Position numbers and translations under genes: made by a program | In this document: piece by piece, positions 37,200 through 46,134 of the stretch | How the letters are laid out: each line of letters opens with the position of its first letter | Numbering within the stretch: the stretch's first letter is position 1 | Origin: Stackebrandtia albiflava | GTDB lineage: Bacteria > Actinomycetota > Actinomycetes > Mycobacteriales > Micromonosporaceae | Reading direction: 5' to 3' | DNA length: 64,000 nucleotides | NCBI RefSeq assembly: GCF_007994225.1 | Contig: NZ_VLLL01000005.1 | Coordinates: 1,783,142-1,847,141, forward strand | The notes under the pieces: model-generated | The model's database searches: none | What the model was told of the DNA's origin: nothing | What the model saw: the letters and a program-made list of their open reading frames with translations, nothing else

Positions 37200-38846
37200 A
37201 TGAAACGACGCACCCTCTTCACGGCGATCGGCGGTGTCGGCGCCGCCGGTGTGCTGGCCGCCTGCGGCGGCGACGGCGGAAGCGGTTCGGCACGCGTGCT
37301 GACCGTGGGAATGCCCAACGGCGCACTGACCGAGAACCACAACCCGTTCATGCCGGACTCGGCGGGCAACAAACTGGGATACCGCTGGCTCATCTACGAA
37401 CCGCTCGCGCAGGTCAACCTGATCGCCCCCGACTCCGACCCGACCCCGTGGTTGTCGACGGAGTGGGCCTGGAACGAGGACTACACCGCCGTCGACCTGA
37501 CGATCCGGACCGGTGTCAAGTGGTCCGACGACGAGGACCTGACCGCCGACGACGTCGCCTTCACCTTCAACCTGATGAAGGACAACCCCGCACTCAACGG
37601 CGAGGCGCTCCCGTTCGAGTCGGTGACGGCGGCCGGTGACGTGGTCACGGTGACGTTCTCGGAGTCCCAGTTCATCAACCAGGGCAAGGTCCTGGGCACC
37701 ATGGTGCTGCCGCAGCACGTGTGGAGCGCCATGGACGACCCCGCCACCGACATCAACCTCAACCCGATCGGTTCCGGTCCGTACACGCTCAAGAGCTGGA
37801 CCACGCAGGTCGTGACCGTGGTGCCCAACGACAAGTACTGGGGCGGTGAGCCGCCGGTACCGGAGATCCGGTACACGTCCTACAACGACAACAACGCGCA
37901 GACCACCGCACTGGCCAACGGCGACTGCCAGTGGTCCTACGTGTTCATCCCCGACTTCCAGAAGATCTTCATCGACAAGGACCCCGAACACTTCCACCTG
38001 TGGTTCCCGTCGGGTCTGGGCATCCACGCCCTGTGGCTCAACCACACCCGCAAGCCGTTCGACAACGTGGCGCTGCGCCGGGCGGTGAACCTCGCCATCG
38101 ACCGCGTCATGGTCCACGAGATCGGTGAGTCGGGACTCTACCCGCTGGTCGACAACCTGACCGGCATCCCGCGGCCCGCCGGTGACGCGTTCATCGCGCC
38201 CGAGTTCCAGGACGCGACCCACCAGGTCGATCTGGACGAGGCGAAACGCATCCTGGAGGAGGCCGACTACACCTGGGACGCCGACGGCGCGCTCCTCGAC
38301 CCCGACGGTGAGCCCGTCACCTTCGTGATGCAGGACCCGACCGGCTGGTCGGACTACCTGGCGTCGCTGGCGATCATCGCCGACAACCTGTCGGCGCTGG
38401 GCATCGAGGCCACCGTGGAGGCTCCGGAGTTCGACGTGTGGAACGACGCCAAGGCGACCGGCGACTTCGACGCCATGCTGCACTGGACCGCCACGGGCGT
38501 CACGCCCTACGAGATCTTCGCCAACTGCATGGACATGGCGTACTACAAGGAGCTCGGCGAGATCGCCAACTGGAACTTCGGCCGGTTCGAGAGCGAGGAG
38601 GCGACGCAGGCGTTGCGGGACTACGCCTCCGCCACCGACGACGAGACGCGCGCCGAGTGCATGGCGACGCTGCAACGGATCATGATCGAGGAGGTGCCGG
38701 TGATCCCCCTGGTCGCGGGACCGATCGGCGCCGAGTACTCGACGCGGCACTGGACCGGCTGGCCCAGTGAGGAGGACCCGTACGCGATGCCGCAACCGAC
38801 CCAGCCGAGCGCCTCGCAGATCGTCATGAACCTCAAACCCGCCTGA
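37200..38846 (+). CDS. Family 5 solute-binding lipoprotein (Opp/Dpp type)
   Basis: 548 residues from ATG 37200 with AAGGAG. Lipobox LAACG (Cys about residue 22) in a signal that also has R-R near the start. The fold is the peptide/nickel/oligosaccharide binding family (LIYEPLAQ, DDVAFTFNLMKDNP, GSGPYTLKSW, FDNVALRRAVNLAIDR). Family 5 proteins bind peptides but some bind beta-glucan or cello-oligosaccharides; the GH3 upstream argues for oligosaccharide here. A repeat-rich gap follows before the transporter genes. Confidence 0.9.
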   Translation: MKRRTLFTAIGGVGAAGVLAACGGDGGSGSARVLTVGMPNGALTENHNPFMPDSAGNKLGYRWLIYEPLAQVNLIAPDSDPTPWLSTEWAWNEDYTAVDLTIRTGVKWSDDEDLTADDVAFTFNLMKDNPALNGEALPFESVTAAGDVVTVTFSESQFINQGKVLGTMVLPQHVWSAMDDPATDINLNPIGSGPYTLKSWTTQVVTVVPNDKYWGGEPPVPEIRYTSYNDNNAQTTALANGDCQWSYVFIPDFQKIFIDKDPEHFHLWFPSGLGIHALWLNHTRKPFDNVALRRAVNLAIDRVMVHEIGESGLYPLVDNLTGIPRPAGDAFIAPEFQDATHQVDLDEAKRILEEADYTWDADGALLDPDGEPVTFVMQDPTGWSDYLASLAIIADNLSALGIEATVEAPEFDVWNDAKATGDFDAMLHWTATGVTPYEIFANCMDMAYYKELGEIANWNFGRFESEEATQALRDYASATDDETRAECMATLQRIMIEEVPVIPLVAGPIGAEYSTRHWTGWPSEEDPYAMPQPTQPSASQIVMNLKPA

Positions 38847-38863
38847 CCCGCCCTCCCCCGCGC

Positions 38864-38965
38864 GCTTGGTTGGTCATACGCCCGGCTTGGTTGGTCATAC
38901 GACGCCGAAAAATCGGACATCGGGGCCTATTCGAGGCATGTCGATGGTCGTACGGCCAACCAAGC
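38864..38965 (+). repeat. 17-bp direct repeat with inverted copy between binding protein and ATPase
   Basis: GCTTGGTTGGTCATACG occurs at 38864-38880 and 38885-38901. CGTACGGCCAACCAAGC at 38949-38965 is its complement with two mismatches. Either direct copy can pair with the inverted one across a 47-nt or longer loop. It may act as an attenuator or mRNA stabiliser that raises the binding protein over the permeases. Confidence 0.6.
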
Positions 38966-39026
38966 CGCGTAGCGGCGGCCCACCGGCGCTCCCCCCATCG
39001 TTCCCACCGCATCTGGCAGGTACCAC

Positions 39027-40049
39027 ATGGCGACCACCGAACTCGCATCCTCCGATCAGTCCGACGTGGTGCTGGCCGCCCACGCGCTGTCGAAACACTT
39101 CCGTCTCCACCGGGGACGCCGCCGCCTCCACGCCGTGGACGGGGTCGACCTCGCACTGCGCCGCGGCCGGGTCGTGGCCCTGGTCGGCGAGTCCGGTTCG
39201 GGCAAGTCGACCGTCGCGCGACTCCTGGCGCAACTCCATCCGGCGACGTCCGGTGAGGTACGACTGCACGGCCGGCCGGTGAAGGTACGGGCAGGCAGGC
39301 GTTTCCGCGCCTACGCCCGCCGGGTACAGCTCATCCTGCAGGACCCGTTCGCCTCGCTCAACCCGATCCACACCGTGCGATACGTGTTGACCCGGTCGCT
39401 GAAGATCCACCACCCCGGCATCAAGGGCGAGGCACTGGAACAGGGGCTCACCGACCTGCTGACCAAGGTCCACCTGCAACCCGACCGGTTCCTCGACAAG
39501 TTCCCCCACGAGTTGTCGGGCGGCCAACGCCAGCGGGTGTCGATCGCACGCGCCCTGGGCGCCACCCCGGAGGTGCTGCTGGCCGACGAACCGGTGTCCA
39601 TGTTGGACGTCTCGATCCGCCTCGGAGTCCTCAACCTCCTGTCGGAACTGAAGAACGACATGAACCTGGCGATCCTGTACATCACGCACGACATCGCCTC
39701 GGCACGCTACTTCTCCGACGAGACGATCGTGATGTACGCCGGCCAGGTCGTGGAACGGGGCGACTCGGAGACCGTCACGCAACGACCCGCGCACCCCTAC
39801 ACGAGGCTGCTCATCGCCTCGGCGCCCGACCCCGACAACCTCGCCGCCGCGCCGGAGACCAACGGCGCCAAGGGGGAGCCGCCGAGCCTGATCGATCCCC
39901 CTCCGGGCTGTCGCTTCCAGCCCCGCTGTCCCAGGGCGACCGCCCGCTGCGCGACCGAGTCACCGCCGTCGTTCCCGGTGTCGGGGACGCAGGAGGCCGC
40001 CTGCTGGCTGTTCGCACCGGCCGGCGGGAACGAGGAGGTCCCACGGTGA
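39027..40049 (+). CDS. Oligosaccharide/peptide ABC transporter ATPase, OppF type
   Basis: 340 residues. Walker A GESGSGKS near residue 55, Q-loop [11 protein letters not shown], signature ELSGGQRQR near 160, Walker [13 protein letters not shown] and the H-loop ITHDIA are intact. The C-terminal oligopeptide-transporter extension has [14 protein letters not shown], a Cys4 motif that in some relatives binds an Fe-S cluster. Supplies ATP to the permeases that follow; GTGA overlap with the next start. Confidence 0.93.
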   Translation: MATTELASSDQSDVVLAAHALSKHFRLHRGRRRLHAVDGVDLALRRGRVVALVGESGSGKSTVARLLAQLHPATSGEVRLHGRPVKVRAGRRFRAYARRVQLILQDPFASLNPIHTVRYVLTRSLKIHHPGIKGEALEQGLTDLLTKVHLQPDRFLDKFPHELSGGQRQRVSIARALGATPEVLLADEPVSMLDVSIRLGVLNLLSELKNDMNLAILYITHDIASARYFSDETIVMYAGQVVERGDSETVTQRPAHPYTRLLIASAPDPDNLAAAPETNGAKGEPPSLIDPPPGCRFQPRCPRATARCATESPPSFPVSGTQEAACWLFAPAGGNEEVPR

Positions 40050-41026
40050 GATACCTGCTTCGCCGCGCGGCGTTCTACCTGCTCACCGCGTGGGCGGCCA
40101 TCACGTTGAACTTCCTCATACCCCGGATGCTCCCGGGCGACCCGGTGCGTTCGCTCATCGCCCGTTTCCAGGGCCGGATCAGCGTCGAGGCCACCGAGTC
40201 CCTGTACATCCTGTTCGGGCTCGACGAGCAGAAGAGCCTCTGGCAGCAGTACCTCGACTACTGGGGCAACCTGTTGTCGGGCAACCTGGGACTGTCGTTC
40301 GCGTACTTCCCGACCCCGGTGGTCGACATCATCGAGCAGAGTCTCCCCTGGACGCTGGCGCTCGTCGGACTGTCGACGATCCTGAGCTTCGTACTCGGCA
40401 CCATGCTGGGCGTGTGGGTGGGTTGGCGGCGCGGAACCTGGGCCGACGGACTGCTCCCGGTGACGAACTTCCTGTCGGCCATCCCGTACTTCTGGATCGG
40501 ATTGATCGCCATCGCGGTGTTCGCGGTGGCGTGGCCGATCTTCCCCGCCTCGGGCGGCTTCGACCCCGGCCTGATCCCCTCGGCCACACCGGAGTTCATC
40601 GGGTCGGCGATCTACCACGGCCTGCTGCCCGCGTTCACGATCGTCATCAGTTCGGTGGCCGGGTGGATCCTGGGGATGCGGAACATGATGGTGACGGTGT
40701 CCTCGGAGGACTACGTGACGGTGGCGCACGCGAAGGGCCTGCCGGAACGGCGGGTGATGATCGGATACGCGGCCCGCAACGCCGTCCTGCCGAACGTCTC
40801 CGGTTTCGCCCTGTCACTGGGTTTCATCGTCGGCGGCACCCTGGTGACCGAGATGGTGTTCACCTATCCCGGAATCGGATACATGCTGTTCCAGGCCGTG
40901 GGCGCCAAGGACTACCCGCTCATGCAGGGGTTCTTCCTCATCATCACGCTGTCGGTGTTGGTCGCCAACATGCTGGCCGACATCGCCTACGCCGTACTCG
41001 ACCCGCGCACCCGGCAGGAGGGCTGA
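40046..41026 (+). CDS. ABC transporter permease, OppB/DppB type
   Basis: 326 residues. N-terminal [23 protein letters not shown] helix is typical (quoted: [11 protein letters not shown]), then a periplasmic segment and five more helices. The permease loop with [23 protein letters not shown] contacts the ATPases. Encoded in strict overlap with its ATPase and one gene before OppC. Confidence 0.92.
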   Translation: MRYLLRRAAFYLLTAWAAITLNFLIPRMLPGDPVRSLIARFQGRISVEATESLYILFGLDEQKSLWQQYLDYWGNLLSGNLGLSFAYFPTPVVDIIEQSLPWTLALVGLSTILSFVLGTMLGVWVGWRRGTWADGLLPVTNFLSAIPYFWIGLIAIAVFAVAWPIFPASGGFDPGLIPSATPEFIGSAIYHGLLPAFTIVISSVAGWILGMRNMMVTVSSEDYVTVAHAKGLPERRVMIGYAARNAVLPNVSGFALSLGFIVGGTLVTEMVFTYPGIGYMLFQAVGAKDYPLMQGFFLIITLSVLVANMLADIAYAVLDPRTRQEG

Positions 41027-41029
41027 CCC

Positions 41030-42028
41030 GTGGTGACACCCGCCCAAGCTCCCGCAGTCGTGACCGAACCCACCGCGGGCTCGACCCGCCGGCGACGCGG
41101 CCTGACCGGGAACCTGTTGTTCTTCCGCAACCGCAAGACCGTCATCGGACTGGTCATCCTGGGTTTCTTCACCGTGCTCGCCCTGATCGGCGACCTGATC
41201 GCACCGTACGATCCGTCGCTGCCCTCCGAGGTGGGACTCCAACCGCCGTCGGCCGACCACTGGCTGGGAACGACCCTGTTGGGCCAGGACATCCTCTCCC
41301 AGATCCTGGTGGGGACCCGCGGCGTGCTGTTCGTGGGCCTGCTGGCGGGCCTGCTCGCCGCCGTGCTGTCGGTACTGGTCGGCGTCACCGCCGGCTTCCT
41401 CGGCGGCATCGGGGACGAGGGGTTGTCGTTGTTGTCGAACATCTTCCTCGTCATCCCGGCGCTTCCACTGATCATCATCGTGGCGGGCCTGCTGCCCGAC
41501 GCCGGTGGGCTGACCGTGGCCCTCATCATCGCGCTGACCGGCTGGGCGTGGGGCGCCAGGGTGTTGCGCGCCCAGACCCTGTCCCTGCGGCGACGCGACT
41601 TCATCGAGGCGGCCCGCGCCAACGGCGAGTCGACGTGGCGCATCATCGTCTTCGAGATCCTGCCGAACCTGACGGCCGTGATCGCCTCCGGTTTCATCGG
41701 GACGGTCATCTTCGCCATCCTCTCCGAGATCACCCTCGCGTTCATGGGCGTCACCAACATCAGCGAGTGGAACTGGGGGACCATCCTGTTCTGGGCGCAG
41801 AGCAACCAGGCGCTCGCCCTGGGCGCCTGGTGGTGGTTCGTACCCGCCGGACTGTGCATCGCGGCGGTGGGCACCGCGTTGACCCTCATCAACTTCGGCA
41901 TCGACGAGTTCGTCAACCCCCGCCTGCGGACGACCGGGAAGAACGCCAAGATCCTGCGTGCCCGGCGGATCCGGGCCAGGGTCGGTTTCACCCCGGTCTA
42001 CCGCGGCACCGGAAAGGAGCAGTCATGA
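41030..42028 (+). CDS. ABC transporter permease, OppC/DppC type
   Basis: 332 residues, GTG start 4 nt after OppB. Pro/Thr-rich N-terminus, six helices, HWLGTTLLGQDILSQILVG near residue 78 and EAARANGESTWRIIVFEILPN near 200 are typical of OppC. The stop overlaps the start of the second ATPase (ATGA). Confidence 0.92.
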   Translation: MVTPAQAPAVVTEPTAGSTRRRRGLTGNLLFFRNRKTVIGLVILGFFTVLALIGDLIAPYDPSLPSEVGLQPPSADHWLGTTLLGQDILSQILVGTRGVLFVGLLAGLLAAVLSVLVGVTAGFLGGIGDEGLSLLSNIFLVIPALPLIIIVAGLLPDAGGLTVALIIALTGWAWGARVLRAQTLSLRRRDFIEAARANGESTWRIIVFEILPNLTAVIASGFIGTVIFAILSEITLAFMGVTNISEWNWGTILFWAQSNQALALGAWWWFVPAGLCIAAVGTALTLINFGIDEFVNPRLRTTGKNAKILRARRIRARVGFTPVYRGTGKEQS

Positions 42029-43062
42029 CCGGCGAACCGGTTCTGGAGATCCGCAACCTGAGCGTCGAGTACGGGTACGACGCCGACGCCGTCCGGGTGC
42101 TCCGCGACGTGAACCTCACGTTGCACGCCGGTGAGGTGTTGGGGCTGGCCGGCGAGAGCGGCTGCGGCAAGTCGACGTTGGCGTACGCGGCCACCCGCCT
42201 GCTGCCGCCACCGGGGATCATCACCGGCGGAGAGGTGGTGTTCACCAGCACCCGGGACGATCGGCGCTACGACCTGTTGACCGCCACCGACGACGAGTTG
42301 CGTGCCACCCGGTGGGAGGACACCGCGATCGTGTTCCAGGGCGCCATGAACTCGCTCAACCCGGTGTACCGGATCGGTCGTCAGCTCACCGACGCCATCT
42401 CCGCGCACCGGCCGGAGCAGTCGGCGCGGCAGCGCCGCGACCGTGCCGCCGAGTTGCTGGACATGGTCGGGATCCCGGCGGACCGCCTTCGCAGTTACCC
42501 GCACCAGTTGTCGGGCGGGATGCGGCAGCGGGTGATGATCGCGATGGCGCTCGCCCTGGAGCCACAACTGGTCATAATGGACGAACCGACGACGGCGCTC
42601 GACGTGGTGATGCAGCGTCAGATCCTCCAGCAGCTCGCGGACCTGCGGACCCGGCTGGGCTTCTCGGTCGTGTTCATCACCCACGACGTGTCGCTGCTGA
42701 TCGAGCTGGCCGACCGGATCGCGGTCATGTACGCCGGTGAGATCGTCGAGGACGCCACCGCCTCCCAGATGTACCGGACGCCGCGGCATCCCTACACCGA
42801 CGGGCTGTTGCACTCGTTCCCGCCGCTGCACGGGCCGCGGCAGGAGCTGGGCGGCATCCCGGGCGCCCCACCGGACCTGATGTCGCTCCCGCGCGGTTGC
42901 ACGTTCGCACCCCGTTGCCGGGTGGCGCTGGACCGGTGCCGCGACGAACGGCCGGCCCTGACCGCCACGGCGTTCGCGGACCGGGAGCCGCACCGGCGGG
43001 TGGCGTGTTTCCAACACGAGCGGGAGGCGGCGGCCATCCCACCCTCGCTCACGGTGATGTGA
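42025..43062 (+). CDS. Oligosaccharide/peptide ABC transporter ATPase, OppD type
   Basis: 345 residues from ATG 42025 (AAGGAG upstream). Walker A GESGCGKS near residue 45, Q-loop [11 protein letters not shown], signature QLSGGMRQR near 160, Walker [14 protein letters not shown]-loop ITHDVS. The C-terminal extension carries [14 protein letters not shown]. Last gene of the GH3-importer operon, which thus has a complete set: lipoprotein, two permeases, two ATPases. Confidence 0.93.
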   Translation: MTGEPVLEIRNLSVEYGYDADAVRVLRDVNLTLHAGEVLGLAGESGCGKSTLAYAATRLLPPPGIITGGEVVFTSTRDDRRYDLLTATDDELRATRWEDTAIVFQGAMNSLNPVYRIGRQLTDAISAHRPEQSARQRRDRAAELLDMVGIPADRLRSYPHQLSGGMRQRVMIAMALALEPQLVIMDEPTTALDVVMQRQILQQLADLRTRLGFSVVFITHDVSLLIELADRIAVMYAGEIVEDATASQMYRTPRHPYTDGLLHSFPPLHGPRQELGGIPGAPPDLMSLPRGCTFAPRCRVALDRCRDERPALTATAFADREPHRRVACFQHEREAAAIPPSLTVM

Positions 43063-43103
43063 GCACCGTCCGGGAGTATGGACGTACCCCGGTTCACATC
43101 CGA

Positions 43104-43123
43104 CTTACTTACCGATCAGTAAG
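43104..43123 (+). promoter_or_regulatory. Operator-like dyad before the TetR gene
   Basis: CTTACTTACCGATCAGTAAG matches the two glucan-locus operators at all but two outer-arm bases (centre ignored). It lies 29 nt before the TetR start, so the regulator probably represses itself. Confidence 0.75.
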
Positions 43124-43151
43124 TGAGCATATCCAAAGTAGGCTTTATCCC

Positions 43152-43817
43152 ATGACTGACGCCGACGGCACTCCGGCGAACCGCGCCTCCGGCAAGGCCA
43201 AGGGCCCCCGACAACTGCGCTCGGAACAACGCCGCCTGGAGATACTGCGCGCCGCCACCGCCACCTTCGGCGCTCGCGGCTACCGCAACGGATCACTCGG
43301 CGAGATCGCCGACCAGGTCGGCATCACCCACGCCGGCATCCTCCACCACTTCGGTTCGAAGAACCAACTCCTGTTGGAGGTACTGGACTACCGCGACCAG
43401 GTCGACGTCGAACAGTTGGAGGGCAAGCACCCACCCGAGGGCCTTCCACTGTTCCGGCACCTGGTGGACACCGCCCGCAACAACACCACCCGTCCCGGCA
43501 TCGTGCAGACCTACGCGGTGCTGTCGGCCGACTCGGTCACCGACGACCACCCGGCACAGGAGTACTTCCGCAACCGGTTCAGCGGGCTGCGCGAGATGAT
43601 CTCCCGCTCGCTCGCGCAGATCTGCGACCCCGACGCGATGCCCTCCGACACCGACATCGACACCGCTGCCTCGGCGATCATCGGCGTCATGGACGGCCTC
43701 CAGGTGCAGTGGCTGCTCGACGACGGGGCGGTGGACCTGCCCTACGCGACGGCATTCGCCATCGACGCGATCCTGACCGCCCTGGTGGCCGGTCGCACCG
43801 GTGACCGGCTGCGATGA
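43152..43817 (+). CDS. TetR-family regulator of the glucan locus
   Basis: 221 residues. The N-terminal HTH (about residues 25-75) has FGARGYRNGSLGEIADQVGITHAGILHHF (read as GARGYRNGSL and ITHAGILHHFGSK). The C-terminal ligand domain is typical of the TetR_C6-like group. It follows the ABC operon and has its own operator copy. The three dyads before GH64, GH3 and this gene indicate that it represses all of them; the inducer is probably a beta-glucan fragment. Confidence 0.88.
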   Translation: MTDADGTPANRASGKAKGPRQLRSEQRRLEILRAATATFGARGYRNGSLGEIADQVGITHAGILHHFGSKNQLLLEVLDYRDQVDVEQLEGKHPPEGLPLFRHLVDTARNNTTRPGIVQTYAVLSADSVTDDHPAQEYFRNRFSGLREMISRSLAQICDPDAMPSDTDIDTAASAIIGVMDGLQVQWLLDDGAVDLPYATAFAIDAILTALVAGRTGDRLR

Positions 43818-43915
43818 GCGCCCGACGGGCCTTCAGCCGGGCGGGTCGCATACCCACGGCATATCGACACCGGTTAACCTGCTCCAGCAGGAAACCACCA
43901 TCCCTAGGAGTAGCC

Positions 43916-44317
43916 ATGCCCAAGCAACTCAACCCGATGCCGCCGTCGGCCAAGACGGCCCGCCGCGCGATATGGGTTCAGGTGCTGTTGGCTCTGGCGC
44001 TGGGCGGCGCGATCTGGTTCGGGCACGAGAACCGCCACGAGTGGATTCCCGACGTGGTCGCCGACGACATCTACCGCACCGCCGCCGGGCTCGCCGCCGG
44101 GGCGGTGTTCCTCCTCCTGATGTCCTGGCTCATGCGCTACCAGTGGCGGTGGGTCTGGGTCCTCGTACTGCTCGTCGAGATCGGTTGCGTCGCCGCCCTG
44201 GTGTGGACCGGCATCGAGGGGGTCAACTGGTGGATCGTCGCGGCGCTGTGCCTGGTCCCGGTCACCGTGTTCTTCTCGCTGATCGGACGCGTGTCGCGCC
44301 GCTGGTTCCACCACTAG
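43916..44317 (+). CDS. Small 4-TM membrane protein, tandem family member 1
   Basis: 133 residues from ATG 43916 with AGGAG. Four membrane helices. First helix carries I-W-V-Q, third helix the L-L-V-E pair, and it ends in a basic tail (RRWFHH). The next three genes encode proteins of the same length and pattern with the same Q and E positions, so they are probably paralogues despite low identity. Function unknown. Confidence 0.7.
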   Translation: MPKQLNPMPPSAKTARRAIWVQVLLALALGGAIWFGHENRHEWIPDVVADDIYRTAAGLAAGAVFLLLMSWLMRYQWRWVWVLVLLVEIGCVAALVWTGIEGVNWWIVAALCLVPVTVFFSLIGRVSRRWFHH

Positions 44318-44457
44318 GCCACGTGTGGCGCACCCACCCGCCGACCCGGCCACCGTCGTTCCGGCCTCCGGCGGGGTGGAGAATGCGGGACGTCACGGGC
44401 CGATCGTCGGTCCAGCCGCCGGGCGGGGACACCCCCGCCCCGACCACGGGGAGCAGC

Positions 44458-44934
44458 ATGAGTTTTCTGTCGGCCGCACGTTTCGGCAGGCCGGACCCTG
44501 ACGGCCCACCGAACCCGGTCCGGATCCCCCGCATCCTCATGTGGGTGCAACTGGCTCTCGTGCTGCTCATGGTGGCCGCGAGCGTGCAGAACCTACTCAC
44601 GCTGCGCGCGATGACCGACGCCGAGCTGGCCGAGAGCACCGACGGCGACATCACCTCCCAGGCCGACATCCAGTACACGCCCGCCTGGGCCATCACCATC
44701 GTGCTGATCGCCCTGGGACTGGCCCTGGGCTGGTGCGCCTGGCGGCTGCCGACACGCGCCCGCGCGGTGCGGACCGCCACCATCACCACCGAGGTGCTGC
44801 TCATCGTGGTCATCATGCTGGCCGCGCCCTCACTGTGCAACCTGGGCCTGTTCGTGCTTCCCGCCGGGGCCGTCATCATCACGCTGACGCGGTCTCCCGC
44901 CAGGGAGTGGTTCACCGGGAAGCCACAGGACTGA
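44458..44934 (+). CDS. Small 4-TM membrane protein, tandem family member 2
   Basis: 158 residues from ATG 44458 (GGGGAG upstream); an upstream ATG at 44383 is less likely. Cytoplasmic Pro-rich start, then helix 1 with L-M-W-V-Q, an extracytoplasmic loop with acidic residues, helix 3 with T-T-E-V-L-L, and a C-terminal R-E-W-F. Same topology as its neighbours. Function unknown. Confidence 0.7.
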   Translation: MSFLSAARFGRPDPDGPPNPVRIPRILMWVQLALVLLMVAASVQNLLTLRAMTDAELAESTDGDITSQADIQYTPAWAITIVLIALGLALGWCAWRLPTRARAVRTATITTEVLLIVVIMLAAPSLCNLGLFVLPAGAVIITLTRSPAREWFTGKPQD

Positions 44935-45022
44935 CCCACACCGCCGTATCGGACCGATCGGCCGTGTCCGAAGGCGCGTACAGTGTGGGCGTTCCGTTCG
45001 CCACCGTCCGGCAGGAGCCCAG

Positions 45023-45475
45023 ATGAGTTCGGACCGAAAGCCGTCCGCAGTACCGGACGCGATCCTGCTACTGCGACTCGTACTCGTCGTGCAGTGTGCG
45101 GTGGCGTTGCTCGGCGGACTGTTGTTGTCCGCCCTGGCCGATCCCGCGATCGGCCTGTCGGGTCGTGCGGAACCGTTGCGGCACACGCAGACCGGCGTCA
45201 CGATCGCGTTCTCGCTCGCGACCGCGGCGATGCTCGCCGGTTGCGCGGTGTCGCTGTCACGCCCGTCGGTCCGGCTGTTCCGCGTCATCCTGCTCATGGA
45301 GGCCGTACTCCTCGCCGGCTGGGCGAACACGCTGCTGAACAACGGTCTCGGACCGTTGCCGATGCTGGGCATCCTGCTCGTCGCCGTCGCCCTGGTCTCA
45401 CTGTTCCGCCAGGAGGGCAAGAGGTTCCTGTGTGACGGTGGTCGTCGGCCGCCGGCGGCCTCCACACCGGGATGA
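45023..45475 (+). CDS. Small 4-TM membrane protein, tandem family member 3
   Basis: 150 residues; GGAG a few nt before ATG. Helix 1 contains L-V-V-Q-C, helix 3 L-L-M-E-A, and helix 4 is followed by R-Q-E-G-K-R-F-L, similar to the ends of members 1, 2 and 4. Short extracytoplasmic loop between helices 1 and 2. Function unknown. Confidence 0.7.
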   Translation: MSSDRKPSAVPDAILLLRLVLVVQCAVALLGGLLLSALADPAIGLSGRAEPLRHTQTGVTIAFSLATAAMLAGCAVSLSRPSVRLFRVILLMEAVLLAGWANTLLNNGLGPLPMLGILLVAVALVSLFRQEGKRFLCDGGRRPPAASTPG

Positions 45476-45589
45476 TCCGCGCGACGACGATCTCGGCCGC
45501 TTTATCGGGTGACACACGGGGAACGTGACGGTACAGTGTGGGCGGATAATGCCGCCCCACATCCCCGTGCCCACAAGGAGTCCCCTCCG

Positions 45590-45991
45590 ATGCCCATGCC
45601 CGACCACTACTACATGCCCTCGCCGGTGAGGCGACTGCGCGTCATCCTCTGGACGCAGTGCGGCTTCACGCTGCTGGGCGCCGCGCTGATCCTCTTCGCA
45701 CTGTCCCAGATCGACGACGCCACCGCCCAGGCGGTCATCGCCGTGACCCTGGGCATCTCGTTCATCTCGGCGGCCGCACTGGGAGTGTGCGCCGCCTTGA
45801 CACACAAGCGGTATAGCTGGGTGTTCTACCTGGTCATCGTCGTGGAAGGCCTGGTTATCCTCGACCGCCTCGTCACCCTCCTGAGCGGTCAGTTCAACAT
45901 CTTCCTGCTGCTCGGGATGCTGATCGCCGTCCTGGCACTGGTCAACGTGCTCAACGAGGAGAGTCGCGACTACCTGCTCCGTCGCGGCTGA
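45590..45991 (+). CDS. Small 4-TM membrane protein, tandem family member 4
   Basis: 133 residues from ATG 45590 (AAGGAG; ATG 45596 also possible). Helix 1 with I-L-W-T-Q-C, helix 3 with V-V-E-G-L, and an end N-E-E-S-R-D-Y-L-L-R-R. It completes the four-gene array and is followed by the zincin-like WXG gene. Separate gaps of about 90-140 nt suggest separate promoters. Confidence 0.7.
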   Translation: MPMPDHYYMPSPVRRLRVILWTQCGFTLLGAALILFALSQIDDATAQAVIAVTLGISFISAAALGVCAALTHKRYSWVFYLVIVVEGLVILDRLVTLLSGQFNIFLLLGMLIAVLALVNVLNEESRDYLLRRG

Positions 45992-46134
45992 TCGGCACCC
46001 CGGCGGCCCCCACGGGCCGCCGGGCTCGACGTCGCCGACCGAAGCACGGCCGGTCTCGACACGAGGAGGTAGCCTCGTTGTCACCCACCGCAGTCGGTCT
46101 CTGCGTGTTCCCCCATATCGAAGGAGCGACGTCG

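Noticed and set aside
40090-42024. Upstream extension of the OppD-type ATPase frame through both permease genes
   Set aside because: The sequence before ATG 42025 is the shadow of the OppB and OppC genes; the ATPase has its own ribosome site.
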